Below, one piece after another: positions 29,722 to 37,923 of a DNA stretch of 64,000 nt. The DNA comes from UBA1732 sp045114235 (GTDB lineage: Bacteria; Verrucomicrobiota; Lentisphaeria; Victivallales; UBA1829): NCBI GenBank assembly GCA_045114235.1, contig JBGUKB010000078.1, positions 1 through 64,000 on the forward strand. The letters run 5' to 3'. The stretch's first letter is position 1; every line of letters starts with the position of its first letter. Made by a program: the position numbers and the translations under genes. The notes beneath the pieces were generated by a model, which was not told the origin of the DNA, did no database searches, and worked only from the letters and a program-made list of their open reading frames with translations.

Positions 29722-29749
29722 TTGATTCTTCCCGTTTTCTGTGTATATT
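29722..29749 (+). promoter_or_regulatory. Promoter of the GH51 gene
   Basis: TTGATT (29722-29727), a 16-base spacer and TATATT (29744-29749), in the short AT-rich gap before the gene. Predicted start is about 29756, leaving a 55-base leader that contains AAGGAA before ATG 29812. Confidence 0.55.
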
Positions 29750-29811
29750 AGGCTTTTGACGGAACAAACATCCCGAGTTAAGCTCAACACCAACCCCCAA
29801 GGAACTACAAA

Positions 29812-31791
29812 ATGAACCGTAAAACGACCGGAAGCATGCTCCTCGCCCTGATCGCCATGACCATCGGCGCGACCGCCTGCCAGTCCGCCCCCGTACCGGA
29901 AGCCGATCCCGAGGCCTCCGTCAAGGGCACCATGACCGTGAACATGAATGACAAGCTCAAGATCTCCGACACCATGTTCGGTATCTTCTTCGAGGACATC
30001 AACTACGGCGCGGACGGCGGCCTGTACGCCGAGCTCGTGGCGAACCGCGACTTCGAATGTACCCCGGCCGACGCGCGCGGCTGGAACTCGAAGAAATTCT
30101 GGGTCGCGGACGGCTCCATCAAGTTCGATGTCGCAGTCGACAATCCGATCCACGCGAACAATCCGCATTACGGCGTGATCTCCGTCGACGCGGTCGGCGC
30201 GCGCCTCCTCAACGAAGGCTTCGGCGGATTCCGCTACGAAAAGGGCGCGAAGTACGACTTCTCCATGTTCGCGCGCCAGCAGGGCGACAAACCCGTCAAG
30301 ATCGAGGTCGGCCTCCTCTCCGACACCGGCGCGGTCCTCGCCTCCAAGACGGTCGACGTGAAGTCCAAGAAATGGGACAAGGTCTCCGTCACCCTCACCG
30401 CCTCCGCCGGCAACTCCACCGCCGACGCCTGCGGCAAGTTCTATCTGAAGCCCCTTACCGCCGGCGCGCCCGTCGCCGTCGACATGGTCTCCCTCTTCCC
30501 GCAGGACACCTTCAAGGGCCGCAAGAACGGCCTCCGCAAGGACCTCGCCCAGACGCTCGCCGACCTGAAGCCGCAGTTCGTCCGCTTCCCCGGCGGCTGC
30601 GTGGCGCACGGCAACAGCTGGCAGGACGACTGCTACTACTGGAAGGACTCCGTGGGCGAGCTCGAAGAACGCAAGCCGATCAAGAACCGCTGGGGCTACC
30701 ACCAGACCCGCGGCCTCGGCTACTACGAATACTTCCTCTTCTGCGAAGACATCGGCGCGTACGCGCTCCCGATCATCACCGTCGGCGTCGACTGCCAGTT
30801 CACCGGCGGCCAGCAGGCTGTCCCGATGGACCAGATGGGCCGCATCGTCCAGGACGCCCTCGACCTCGTCGAGTTCGCCAACGGCTCCACCGACACCAAG
30901 TGGGGCGCGCTCCGCGCGAAGATGGGCCATCCGAAGCCGTTCGGACTGAAGTATATCGGCCTCGGCAACGAGGAACAGATCACCGACGCCTTCGAACAGC
31001 GCTTCAAAATGGTCAACGACGCCCTCGTCGCCAAGTATCCCGACATCGTCGTGGTCGGCACCGTCGGCCCCAGCGCCGAAGGACGCGACTACGACCGCGG
31101 CTGGAGATTCGCCCGTCAGGAAAAGATTCCGATCGTCGACGAGCATTTCTACAGGGATCCGAACTGGTTCGTGAACAGCGCCCAGCACCGTTACGACAGC
31201 TACGACCGCAACGGCCCGAAAGTCTACGCCGGCGAATACGCCGCCCACGCGCAGGGCAATCCGCGTCCGAACACCATCGAGACCGCCCTCGACGAGGCGA
31301 TCTTCCTGACCGGCGTCGAACGCAACGGCGACGTCGTCCTCATGTCCTCCTACGCGCCGCTCCTCGGCAAGCACGGCAACATGCAGTGGACCCCGAACAT
31401 GATCTACTTCTCAAACACCAAGGTCGACAAGACCACGACCTACGAAGTCCAGAAGCTCTTCGGCACGAACGCCGGCACGAACTACCTCAAGAACTCCCTT
31501 GACTTCGGCAGCGCGCTCGACCGCCGCCAGACCCTCCGGGTCGCCGCATCCGCCGTCCAGACCAAGGACGGAGACACCGTCCTGAAGTACGTCAACACCC
31601 TCGACCAGGCCGTCTCCATCACCGTCACGCTCGACAACAGCAAGGGCATCCCCGCCTCCGCGAAGCGCACCGTCCTCACCGGACCCGCCTTCACCGGAAA
31701 GGAATACACCCTTACCAACAACTATGTCAAGCTCGGCGAGAAGTTCATCGTGAACCTCCCCGCCCACTCCATGACCGTCATCCGCTTCTGA
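29812..31791 (+). CDS. GH51 alpha-L-arabinofuranosidase, lipoprotein
   Basis: 659 residues; the start is supported by AAGGAA 6 bases upstream. A lipoprotein signal (MNRKTTGSMLLALIAMTI, then GATAC) precedes a beta-sandwich/CBM-like N-terminal part (residues ~40-220), which begins with the GH51 landmark MFGIFFEDINYGADGGLYAE. The TIM barrel carries the conserved VRFPGGCVAHG block, the acid/base Glu387 in GLGNEE and the nucleophile Glu475 in VYAGEYAAH. A C-terminal beta-sandwich (to ..SMTVIRF) completes the family architecture. These enzymes release alpha-L-arabinofuranose from arabinoxylan, arabinan or arabinogalactan. It fits with the acetylesterases nearby that remove ester decorations from similar polymers. 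A strong terminator follows. Confidence 0.93.
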   Translation: MNRKTTGSMLLALIAMTIGATACQSAPVPEADPEASVKGTMTVNMNDKLKISDTMFGIFFEDINYGADGGLYAELVANRDFECTPADARGWNSKKFWVADGSIKFDVAVDNPIHANNPHYGVISVDAVGARLLNEGFGGFRYEKGAKYDFSMFARQQGDKPVKIEVGLLSDTGAVLASKTVDVKSKKWDKVSVTLTASAGNSTADACGKFYLKPLTAGAPVAVDMVSLFPQDTFKGRKNGLRKDLAQTLADLKPQFVRFPGGCVAHGNSWQDDCYYWKDSVGELEERKPIKNRWGYHQTRGLGYYEYFLFCEDIGAYALPIITVGVDCQFTGGQQAVPMDQMGRIVQDALDLVEFANGSTDTKWGALRAKMGHPKPFGLKYIGLGNEEQITDAFEQRFKMVNDALVAKYPDIVVVGTVGPSAEGRDYDRGWRFARQEKIPIVDEHFYRDPNWFVNSAQHRYDSYDRNGPKVYAGEYAAHAQGNPRPNTIETALDEAIFLTGVERNGDVVLMSSYAPLLGKHGNMQWTPNMIYFSNTKVDKTTTYEVQKLFGTNAGTNYLKNSLDFGSALDRRQTLRVAASAVQTKDGDTVLKYVNTLDQAVSITVTLDNSKGIPASAKRTVLTGPAFTGKEYTLTNNYVKLGEKFIVNLPAHSMTVIRF

Positions 31792-31818
31792 GCGGACGGC
31801 GGTCCGCCTGAGCGGACC
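31792..31818 (+). repeat. Palindrome immediately after the GH51 stop codon
   Basis: The 16 bases after TGA read GCGGAC-GGCG-GTCCGC, then CTGA and GCGGACC, so the middle arm can pair either way. The placement echoes the palindromic elements behind the SASA and amtB genes, but the sequence is unrelated. It could be part of transcript 3'-end processing. Confidence 0.4.
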
Positions 31819-31827
31819 AATTGACGA

Positions 31828-31868
31828 AGCCTGTCCCGGCGCGACTGTCCGGGGCAGGCTTTCTTTCC
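31828..31868 (+). terminator. Terminator of the GH51 gene
   Basis: AGCCTGTCCCGG (31828-31839) pairs with CCGGGGCAGGCT (31849-31860) over a 9-base loop with one G-U pair, and is followed by TTCTTTC. Confidence 0.85.
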
Positions 31869-31917
31869 CGAAAGAAATACAAATCTGAATATAGACAAAA
31901 AGCAAGGCGCAGGCTCC

Positions 31918-32268
31918 ATGGCATCCGGCAAAGACTATCTGACATTTGTCCTGGACCAGCTTTCCGGGCTGAACGGGATCACGTATCGCGGGATGATGGG
32001 CGAATACATCCTGTATTTCCGCGGCAGGATCGCCGGGGGCATCTACGACGATCGCCTGCTCGTCAAGCCGGTCCCCGCCGCGCTGGAACTCATGCCCGAC
32101 GCGCCCCGCGAGCTGCCCTACCCCGGAGCAAAGGAAATGCTGCTGGTCGAGGACGTCGACAACGGGGATTTTCTCCGGGAGCTGTTCCGCGCCATGTACG
32201 ACCAGCTCCGACCTCCGAAAGATACATCGAATCGAAAAAGAAAGATGCGAAAAACGGAATCGGATTGA
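31918..32268 (+). CDS. TfoX N-terminal-domain protein
   Basis: 116 residues. The sequence from MASGKDYLTFVLDQL to about residue 100 matches the TfoX/Sxy N-terminal domain, with the hallmark TYRGMMGEYILYFRG, the GGIYDDRLLVKPV strand and the PYPGAKEMLLVEDVD block. It stops after that domain with a basic tail (NRKRKMRKTESD). TfoX/Sxy proper activates competence genes with CRP in gammaproteobacteria, but the single-domain version is widespread and its role is not established. The gene stands alone after the GH51 terminator; only a poor ribosome site is visible. No competence genes are present in this window. Confidence 0.8.
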   Translation: MASGKDYLTFVLDQLSGLNGITYRGMMGEYILYFRGRIAGGIYDDRLLVKPVPAALELMPDAPRELPYPGAKEMLLVEDVDNGDFLRELFRAMYDQLRPPKDTSNRKRKMRKTESD

Positions 32269-32450
32269 GGATAAAAGAATACCACGCATCAAAAAAAGAA
32301 AAGATTTTTTATTCGGAATATACAATATTTCGTACCATCGAAACGTTATTGAAATAGAACGAGGCGGTCCGGACACACCGGAACCATGATCCCGGACGCT
32401 TTCACAAGTTGAAACAAGACGGTCAGAACGACAGAAAGGAACCCCCGGCT

Positions 32451-34196
32451 ATGAAAAACTGCACAGCATTCTTTCTCGCGGCATTGATGATTCCGGCAAC
32501 GGCACTTTACGCACAGGGACGCGGCGGACGTCCCGCAGGAGGCGGAGGCCGACCCGGAGGACAACCCGGCGGCGGACGCCCCGGATCCGTCGTCGCACCC
32601 GGCCAGCCCGGCGGACGCCCTGCAGGCGCGGTCCCCGGCGAACGTCGTCTCGGCGGCGCTGTCGTCATCCCGGGCGGACGTCCCGCGGGGGGACCGGTCA
32701 ATCCTCCCCAGCCGCCCCCTCCCCCGACAGGCGGCCCGGTGGTCGTCAGTCCCGAATTCTTCGATCCGCTGCTGCCCGGCTACGGCTATTACGGATACGG
32801 ATACAGAAGCGGCCGCGTGATCGTGGTCCCGCGCACGACCGTCATTGTCACGGAACCGGACGTGGTCCAGCAGGAAGTCGTGGTCGTGCCCGCCGAGACC
32901 GCAACGGAAGCCAAGCCCGCGGTCGAAGTGAAAACCGAGGAAAAGCCCGCGCTTCAGGCCGCTCCGGTGAAAGCGGGCGATTTCCAGTTGGTGCTGATCG
33001 AGGACGACTCGGAGGACGCCACGCCCGCCGTCTGCTACAAGGCCGGCGAGGAAATGAAGTTCACGTTCTCCGTGAACAAGCTCGCACAGAATCCCGTCGA
33101 AGGCAAGCTCTTCCTGAAGTGGAAGCGTTCCGGCGACGACGGCAAGGTCGAACAGGGCCGCAACGAGATTTCGGCGGACCAGGCGCTTACGCTCGCCACG
33201 ACCATCGACAAGCCCGGATTCGTCCGCATCGAGGCTTCGCTCGAGGACGAGGCGGGACATGACCTGAAGAGCAAGTTCGACGGCGGCGCTGGCGCGGAGA
33301 TCGAGAAGCTCAAGCAGGCCGTGCCGGAACCCGAGGACTTCGACGAATTCTGGACGAAGCAGAAGCAGGAGCTCGCCGCCGTGGCAGCCACGCCCGAACT
33401 CAAGAAGATCAAGGCGAAGCAGGACGGATTCGATGCCTACGAGGTCAAGGTGCCGTGCACCGGGCCGCGTCCCGTGACCGGCTACCTCATCATCCCGGCC
33501 GGCGCGGAGCCGAAATCCCTACCCGCGAAGGTGCATTTCCAGGCGTACGGCGTGCGCGACCAGGCGGTCCCGGACGGCGTGCCGGGCACGGTCTACTTCG
33601 ACGTCAACGCGCACGGGATCGAGCTGAGCCAGCCGAAATCCTACTACGACGGCATCCGCGCCCGGCTCGGCCACTACGCCTACGACAACGCCGAAAACAA
33701 GACCCCGGACACCTCCTATTTCCGCTACATGGCGGCACGCGCGATCCGCGCGTTCGACTTCGTCAAGACGGTGGCGGCGTGGAACGGCAAGGACCTCGGC
33801 GTGATCGGCTACAGCCAAGGCGGGCTTCAGGCGGCATGGGCCGCCGGACTCGTCCCGGAGATCACCCACGCCGAGATCGGCATGCCGTGGTGCTCCGACA
33901 TCGGCTGCGCCAAGGCGGGCCGTCAGCGCGGCACCTGCCCGGACTACCAGCCCGGCCTCGACTACTACGACCCCGTGAACCACATCAAGCGCGCCCCCGA
34001 AACCTGCCTGGTCGACATCGTGCGCGCCGGGCTCGGCGATTACGTCGCGCAGCCCTCCGGCGTCGCCGTGCTCTTCAACAACGCCCCCGGCAAAAAGCGC
34101 GTGATCTACTACCAGAACTGCGCCCACGCCGAGCCGAACGCCCTCTCCACGCCGATCGTCATGCGCACGGAGGACTGGCCGGAAGACGCCAAGTAA
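32451..34196 (+). CDS. Secreted AXE1-type (CE7-like) acetyl xylan esterase with Gly/Arg/Pro-rich linker
   Basis: 581 residues from ATG 32451, which follows AGAAAGGA and begins a signal peptide (MKNCTAFFLAALMIPATA, cleavage after YAQ). Residues ~23-110 are extremely Gly/Arg/Pro-rich, in runs such as GGRPAGGGGRPGGQPGGG, then a proline run and a Tyr/Gly stretch (GYGYYGYGYRSG). Residues ~150-290 form a beta-rich domain. The AXE1 alpha/beta-hydrolase follows from EPEDFDEFWTKQKQEL, with nucleophile Ser455 in GYSQGG and the late His559 in NCAHAEP. AXE1 enzymes deacetylate xylo-oligosaccharides or xylan. The long basic low-complexity linker is unusual for the family and might tether the enzyme to anionic glycan or envelope (inference). 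Confidence 0.88.
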   Translation: MKNCTAFFLAALMIPATALYAQGRGGRPAGGGGRPGGQPGGGRPGSVVAPGQPGGRPAGAVPGERRLGGAVVIPGGRPAGGPVNPPQPPPPPTGGPVVVSPEFFDPLLPGYGYYGYGYRSGRVIVVPRTTVIVTEPDVVQQEVVVVPAETATEAKPAVEVKTEEKPALQAAPVKAGDFQLVLIEDDSEDATPAVCYKAGEEMKFTFSVNKLAQNPVEGKLFLKWKRSGDDGKVEQGRNEISADQALTLATTIDKPGFVRIEASLEDEAGHDLKSKFDGGAGAEIEKLKQAVPEPEDFDEFWTKQKQELAAVAATPELKKIKAKQDGFDAYEVKVPCTGPRPVTGYLIIPAGAEPKSLPAKVHFQAYGVRDQAVPDGVPGTVYFDVNAHGIELSQPKSYYDGIRARLGHYAYDNAENKTPDTSYFRYMAARAIRAFDFVKTVAAWNGKDLGVIGYSQGGLQAAWAAGLVPEITHAEIGMPWCSDIGCAKAGRQRGTCPDYQPGLDYYDPVNHIKRAPETCLVDIVRAGLGDYVAQPSGVAVLFNNAPGKKRVIYYQNCAHAEPNALSTPIVMRTEDWPEDAK

Positions 34197-34305
34197 GCGC
34201 GAATCATCCGGCTTCCCTTTCAAGTTGAAGCCGAGGGGCCGGCGGATGCGAAGGATTGTCCGCCGGTCCGCCTGTCTGAACCGATTTTACCACAAGCGAA
34301 ACGAT

Positions 34306-35814
34306 ATGGACTCCCGCACCTACATCGCGATCGACCTGAAATCGTTCTACGCCTCGGTGGAGTGCGTCGACCGGAAGCTCAACCCGCTCACGACGAACCT
34401 CGTGGTGGCGGACGAGAGCCGCACGGAAAAGACGATCTGCCTCGCCGTCTCGCCGTCGCTGAAGGCGTACGGGATTCCCGGCCGCGCACGGCTGTTCGAG
34501 GTCGTCCAGCGCGTCCGGGAGGTCAACGGCGAACGCCTTGACCGTTCGCCCGGGCATCGGTTCAAGGGCAAGTCCAGCAGCGCGCCCGACCTCGCGAAGA
34601 ATCCGGCTCTTGAGCTCGGCTACATCGTCGCCGTCCCGCGCATGGGGCGTTACATGGAGGTCAGTTCGCACATCTACGGCGTCTATCTGCGGCACGTCGC
34701 CCCGGAGGACATCCACGTATACTCCATCGACGAAGTGTTCATCGACGCGACCGCGTACCTGAAGATGTACCGCCTCACGGCGCGCGAGTTCGCCATGAAG
34801 CTCGTCCGCGAGGTGCTCGCGGAGACCGGGATCACCGCCACAGCCGGGATCGGGACCAACCTCTACCTGAGCAAGATCGCCATGGACATCGTCGCCAAGC
34901 ACATCCCGGCGGACCGGGATGGCGTACGCATCGCCGAACTGGACGAGCAGGCCTACCGCGAAACGCTCTGGACGCACCGTCCGCTCACCGATTTCTGGCG
35001 CGTCGGGCGCGGCTACGCCCGGCGGCTGGAGTCGCGCGGGATGCACACGATGGGCGACGTGGCGCGGATGTCGGTGAAAAATGAGGACGTGCTCTACCGC
35101 CTCTTCGGGATCAACGCCGAGCTCCTGATCGACCACGCGTGGGGCTGGGAACCCGTCACCATCGCCGAGATCAAGGCGTACCGCCCGGAGAACAACAGCC
35201 TCAGTTCCGGCCAGGTGCTGAAGGAGCCGTACGACTTCGAGAAGGCGAAGGTCGTGGCGAAGGAGATGACCGACATGCTCGCGCTCAGCCTCGTCGAGAA
35301 GCACCTCGTGACCGACCAGCTGATCCTGACCGTGGGGTACGACGTCGCGAACCTCGCCACGCCTGAGCTCCGCCGCAGGTACAAGGGCGAAATCCACATC
35401 AACCATTACGGGCGCGAGGTTCCGAAGGAGGCGCACGGCTCCGTCAATTTCGGCAGGCACACGTCCTCGTCGCAACTCATGATCGAGGCGGCGGCCGCGA
35501 TCTTCGACCGGACGGTCGCCCCGAACCTGCTTGTGCGCCGCATCACCGTCGCCGCAAACCATATCCTGAGCGAACACGAAGCGAATCAACAGCCGTCCGA
35601 ACCGGAACAGCCCGACCTCTTCACGGACGAAGCCGCGCTCGCAAAACGGCGGACCGAGGAGGAGGCGGGACGCAGCCGCGAGAAACGCCTCCAGCACGCC
35701 ATCCTGGACATCAAGCACAAGCTCGGCAAGAACGCCATCCTGAAGGGCATGGATCTGCTGGACGGCGCGACCGCGAAAGAACGCAACCAGCAGGTCGGCG
35801 GGCACAGGGAATGA
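34306..35814 (+). CDS. Y-family translesion DNA polymerase (UmuC/UvrX-like)
   Basis: 502 residues from ATG 34306 (MDSRTYIAIDLKSFYASVEC); the longer in-frame start adds only a basic non-conserved stretch. Catalytic acidic residues are visible: Asp10 in AIDLKSFYASVE and the Asp/Glu pair in YSIDEVFID. The helix-hairpin region (FWRVGRGYARRLESRGMHTM) and a little-finger domain follow. Near the C-terminus QPDLF matches the beta-clamp-binding consensus. The enzyme copies damaged templates at low fidelity. The stop overlaps the YolD-like start by 4 bases (ATGA), the same pairing seen for UvrX/YolD in Firmicutes and their prophages. No SOS box was found upstream. Confidence 0.92.
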   Translation: MDSRTYIAIDLKSFYASVECVDRKLNPLTTNLVVADESRTEKTICLAVSPSLKAYGIPGRARLFEVVQRVREVNGERLDRSPGHRFKGKSSSAPDLAKNPALELGYIVAVPRMGRYMEVSSHIYGVYLRHVAPEDIHVYSIDEVFIDATAYLKMYRLTAREFAMKLVREVLAETGITATAGIGTNLYLSKIAMDIVAKHIPADRDGVRIAELDEQAYRETLWTHRPLTDFWRVGRGYARRLESRGMHTMGDVARMSVKNEDVLYRLFGINAELLIDHAWGWEPVTIAEIKAYRPENNSLSSGQVLKEPYDFEKAKVVAKEMTDMLALSLVEKHLVTDQLILTVGYDVANLATPELRRRYKGEIHINHYGREVPKEAHGSVNFGRHTSSSQLMIEAAAAIFDRTVAPNLLVRRITVAANHILSEHEANQQPSEPEQPDLFTDEAALAKRRTEEEAGRSREKRLQHAILDIKHKLGKNAILKGMDLLDGATAKERNQQVGGHRE

Positions 35815-36254
35815 GGCAGGACATGGAAAAGCAACCCCATCCGTACGAAGACATCCTCCATCTGCCGCACCACGTTTCGAAGGAGCGGCCGCACATGCCC
35901 CTGCACGACCGCGCCGCGCAGTTCTCGCCGTTCGCCGCGCTCGTCGGCTACGAGGACGTCATCGACGAGACCGCCCGGCTGACAAGCCGGAAACGCGAGC
36001 TGGACGAGGCGGAAAAGGCCGAGCTTGACCGCCGCATCGCCATCCTGATCGCGCACCTCAAAGAGAAACCCGCCGTCACGGTCGAGCATTTCGTCCCGGA
36101 CACGCTCAAATCCGGCGGCGCGTACGAGTTCAAATCCGGCGCGCTCGTCAGGATCTCGCCCGTGCGGAAGACCCTGACTCTCGCCGACGGCACCGCGATC
36201 CGCTTCGACGACGTCGCCGGGATCGAATCCGAGCTCTTCCAAGGAGAATTCTAG
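35811..36254 (+). CDS. YolD-like protein
   Basis: 147 residues from the overlapping ATG at 35811; a second ATG at 35823 is possible. YolD-family landmarks are PYEDILHLPHHVSKERPHMP, the core DRAAQFSPFAALVGYEDVI, then ETARLTSRKRELDEAEKAEL. The C-terminal third (SGALVRISPVRKTLTLADG) is the small beta domain of the family. YolD-like proteins are usually encoded next to Y-family polymerases and are thought to modulate them, but no mechanism is established. Translational coupling with the polymerase is seen here, and Ogt follows 15 bases later, so the three genes probably form one repair transcript. Confidence 0.85.
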   Translation: MRQDMEKQPHPYEDILHLPHHVSKERPHMPLHDRAAQFSPFAALVGYEDVIDETARLTSRKRELDEAEKAELDRRIAILIAHLKEKPAVTVEHFVPDTLKSGGAYEFKSGALVRISPVRKTLTLADGTAIRFDDVAGIESELFQGEF

Positions 36255-36269
36255 CCCCCTGCCCCGTAC

Positions 36270-36797
36270 ATGGAACCGATTATGGATTACGTTCACCACT
36301 ACCAATCGCCGCTCGGCTGGATCACGCTCGCTTCGGACGGAGCCGCGCTCGCCGGGCTATGGTTCGACGAACAACGTTTTTTCGCCGATTCGTTATCCCC
36401 GGATCACGCAGAAAAAACGCTCCCCGTCTTCGAACAGGCGAACCGCTGGCTCGACCTATATTTCAGCGGTCGCGATCCCGGATTCACGCCGCCGCTCGCG
36501 CTCCGCACGACGGAATTCCGGCAGGCGGTCTGCAAGATCATGCTGACCATCCCATACGGACGCACCATGACCTACGGCAGGATCGCGGAGATCGTCGCAC
36601 GTCAACGGGGCGTCCCGCGGATGTCGGCGCAGGCGGTCGGCGGCGCGGTCGGACACAATCCCGTTTCCCTGCTCGTCCCGTGCCACCGCGTCATCGGCGC
36701 AGGGAGCGCGCTCGTCGGATACGGCGGCGGACTCGACCGGAAAGCCGCGCTGCTCGAACTGGAACACGCCGACCTGTCGGGCGATTTCATTCCCTGA
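36270..36797 (+). CDS. ogt: Methylated-DNA-protein-cysteine methyltransferase
   Basis: 175 residues, starting at 36270 or, four codons later, at 36282 (MDYVHHYQSPLG). The suicide alkyl-acceptor motif PCHRVIGA is intact. The DNA-binding helix (TIPYGRTMTYGRIAEIVA) and the Asn-hinge segment GGAVGHNPVSLLVPCHRV are typical of Ogt/AGT. The protein removes O6-alkyl groups from guanine by transfer to its own Cys. It follows the Y-family polymerase and YolD-like genes at a 15-base distance, so this is a small alkylation/bypass repair operon. Confidence 0.93.
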   Translation: MEPIMDYVHHYQSPLGWITLASDGAALAGLWFDEQRFFADSLSPDHAEKTLPVFEQANRWLDLYFSGRDPGFTPPLALRTTEFRQAVCKIMLTIPYGRTMTYGRIAEIVARQRGVPRMSAQAVGGAVGHNPVSLLVPCHRVIGAGSALVGYGGGLDRKAALLELEHADLSGDFIP

Positions 36798-36857
36798 AAA
36801 AAACGCAGGCGAAAAAGGGAGCTCGGGCACCCCTCCGTCCTCTCCCCCCGGCGAACA

Positions 36858-37721
36858 TCAGGCGTTCGCCTTGTTCTTTTTCGCCTTTTCGGCGTCCCGT
36901 GCCTGTTTCCGGCGGATCCTTGCGGCAAGTTCCTCTTCCACGGCACGGCACAGCGTGTCCAGCTCAAACCGTTTGACCTTCGTAGCCTCAAGATAGACCT
37001 GCAGATGCGCGCGGCGTTCCTCCGCCGTGAACGGGTAGAACCGCAGGAATTCGCCGAGGTCCTGCACGATGCGCCGTTTCAGTCCCCGGCCCCACGCGCG
37101 GCGGCACCGGGCGACGTCGATCCAGCGGATTTCCAGCTGATTCCCCTCCGCGTCCGGCTCCGGCAGCCTGCGCCAGAGCTCGTTCATCGGCGTGAATCCG
37201 CCGTGGAAGAACCCGGCGTCGTGCAGGCGCGCGAGGAGGACGAAATTGCCGCGCGTGAATTCGTCGCGCAACGCCGTCTCGTGCGACAGCGACTCGAAGA
37301 AATGCCGTCCGTCCAGGAACCCGTCGGCGAACTCCGTGACGAGGAATGCGCTGCGGATGCGGAAAAAACCGCGGTCCTCGCCGACTGCGACCAGTTTCAC
37401 CAGCGGCAGCCCCACGTGCGCCAGCCGTTTGAACTTGTACGCCTCCTTGACCGCCTGCGTCCACGAAAACCCGTACGGCAGCCACCGGATATTCCTGCCG
37501 CACTTGTACGCCAGATCCAGCCCGGACGCCGTCTTCAGGCGCAGGACATATTTGTTTTTCGTCCGCCAGAGCACCTCCGAACCGGAACCGGGATCCGCGC
37601 CGGGCGGCCCGGCACGCAGGACATCGCGCAACCCGGCGGCGTCCCTGCGGATCCAGCACCACGGGCGCAACGGGGTCCATTCGAACCCGGTAAATCTGTC
37701 GGAGACCGTTTCTTTTCGCAT
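36858..37721 (-). CDS. WaaP/InaA-like lipopolysaccharide kinase family protein with altered catalytic loop
   Basis: 287 residues; it converges with ogt. The kinase-like fold is visible: YVLRLKTASGLDLAYKC (the ATP-Lys strand), KEAYKFKRLAHVGLPLVKLV, then ARLHDAGFFHGG, and WIDVARCRRAWG in the position of the metal-binding Asp. The catalytic loop of active LPS kinases reads HGD or HRD; here it is HGG followed by FTPMNEL, so the catalytic Asp appears to be Gly. The C-terminus is a highly basic tail (RIRRKQARDAEKAKKNKANA). Family members phosphorylate heptose or Kdo in the LPS core at the cytosolic membrane face. With this substitution the protein may be a pseudokinase or use a different base. TATAAT at 37744-37739 (minus strand) is a possible -10. 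Confidence 0.75.
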   Translation of the reverse strand: MRKETVSDRFTGFEWTPLRPWCWIRRDAAGLRDVLRAGPPGADPGSGSEVLWRTKNKYVLRLKTASGLDLAYKCGRNIRWLPYGFSWTQAVKEAYKFKRLAHVGLPLVKLVAVGEDRGFFRIRSAFLVTEFADGFLDGRHFFESLSHETALRDEFTRGNFVLLARLHDAGFFHGGFTPMNELWRRLPEPDAEGNQLEIRWIDVARCRRAWGRGLKRRIVQDLGEFLRFYPFTAEERRAHLQVYLEATKVKRFELDTLCRAVEEELAARIRRKQARDAEKAKKNKANA

Positions 37722-37867
37722 AAAGCTGTTAGGTTCCTATTATAATTCGCAAATTTTACACATGAGTAATGTACTCCATTTTCCCGTTTTTTCAAGTCCG
37801 GAACGACCTGATTTTTCTCCGCGGTTCACTCTGCCGGATTCAGGAGTATCCTCCTGACAGCGTTTGC

Positions 37868-37895
37868 TTGTATTTTCCTGTTTTCGTGCTACATT
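37868..37895 (+). promoter_or_regulatory. Candidate promoter in the CRISPR leader
   Basis: TTGTAT (37868-37873), a 16-base spacer and TACATT (37890-37895), 29 bases before the first repeat and pointing into the array. The direction agrees with the strand needed for crRNAs to pair with the tracrRNA. Confidence 0.35.
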
Positions 37896-37923
37896 ATTTC
37901 CGGTGTTCTTTGAAAAGGAGTTT

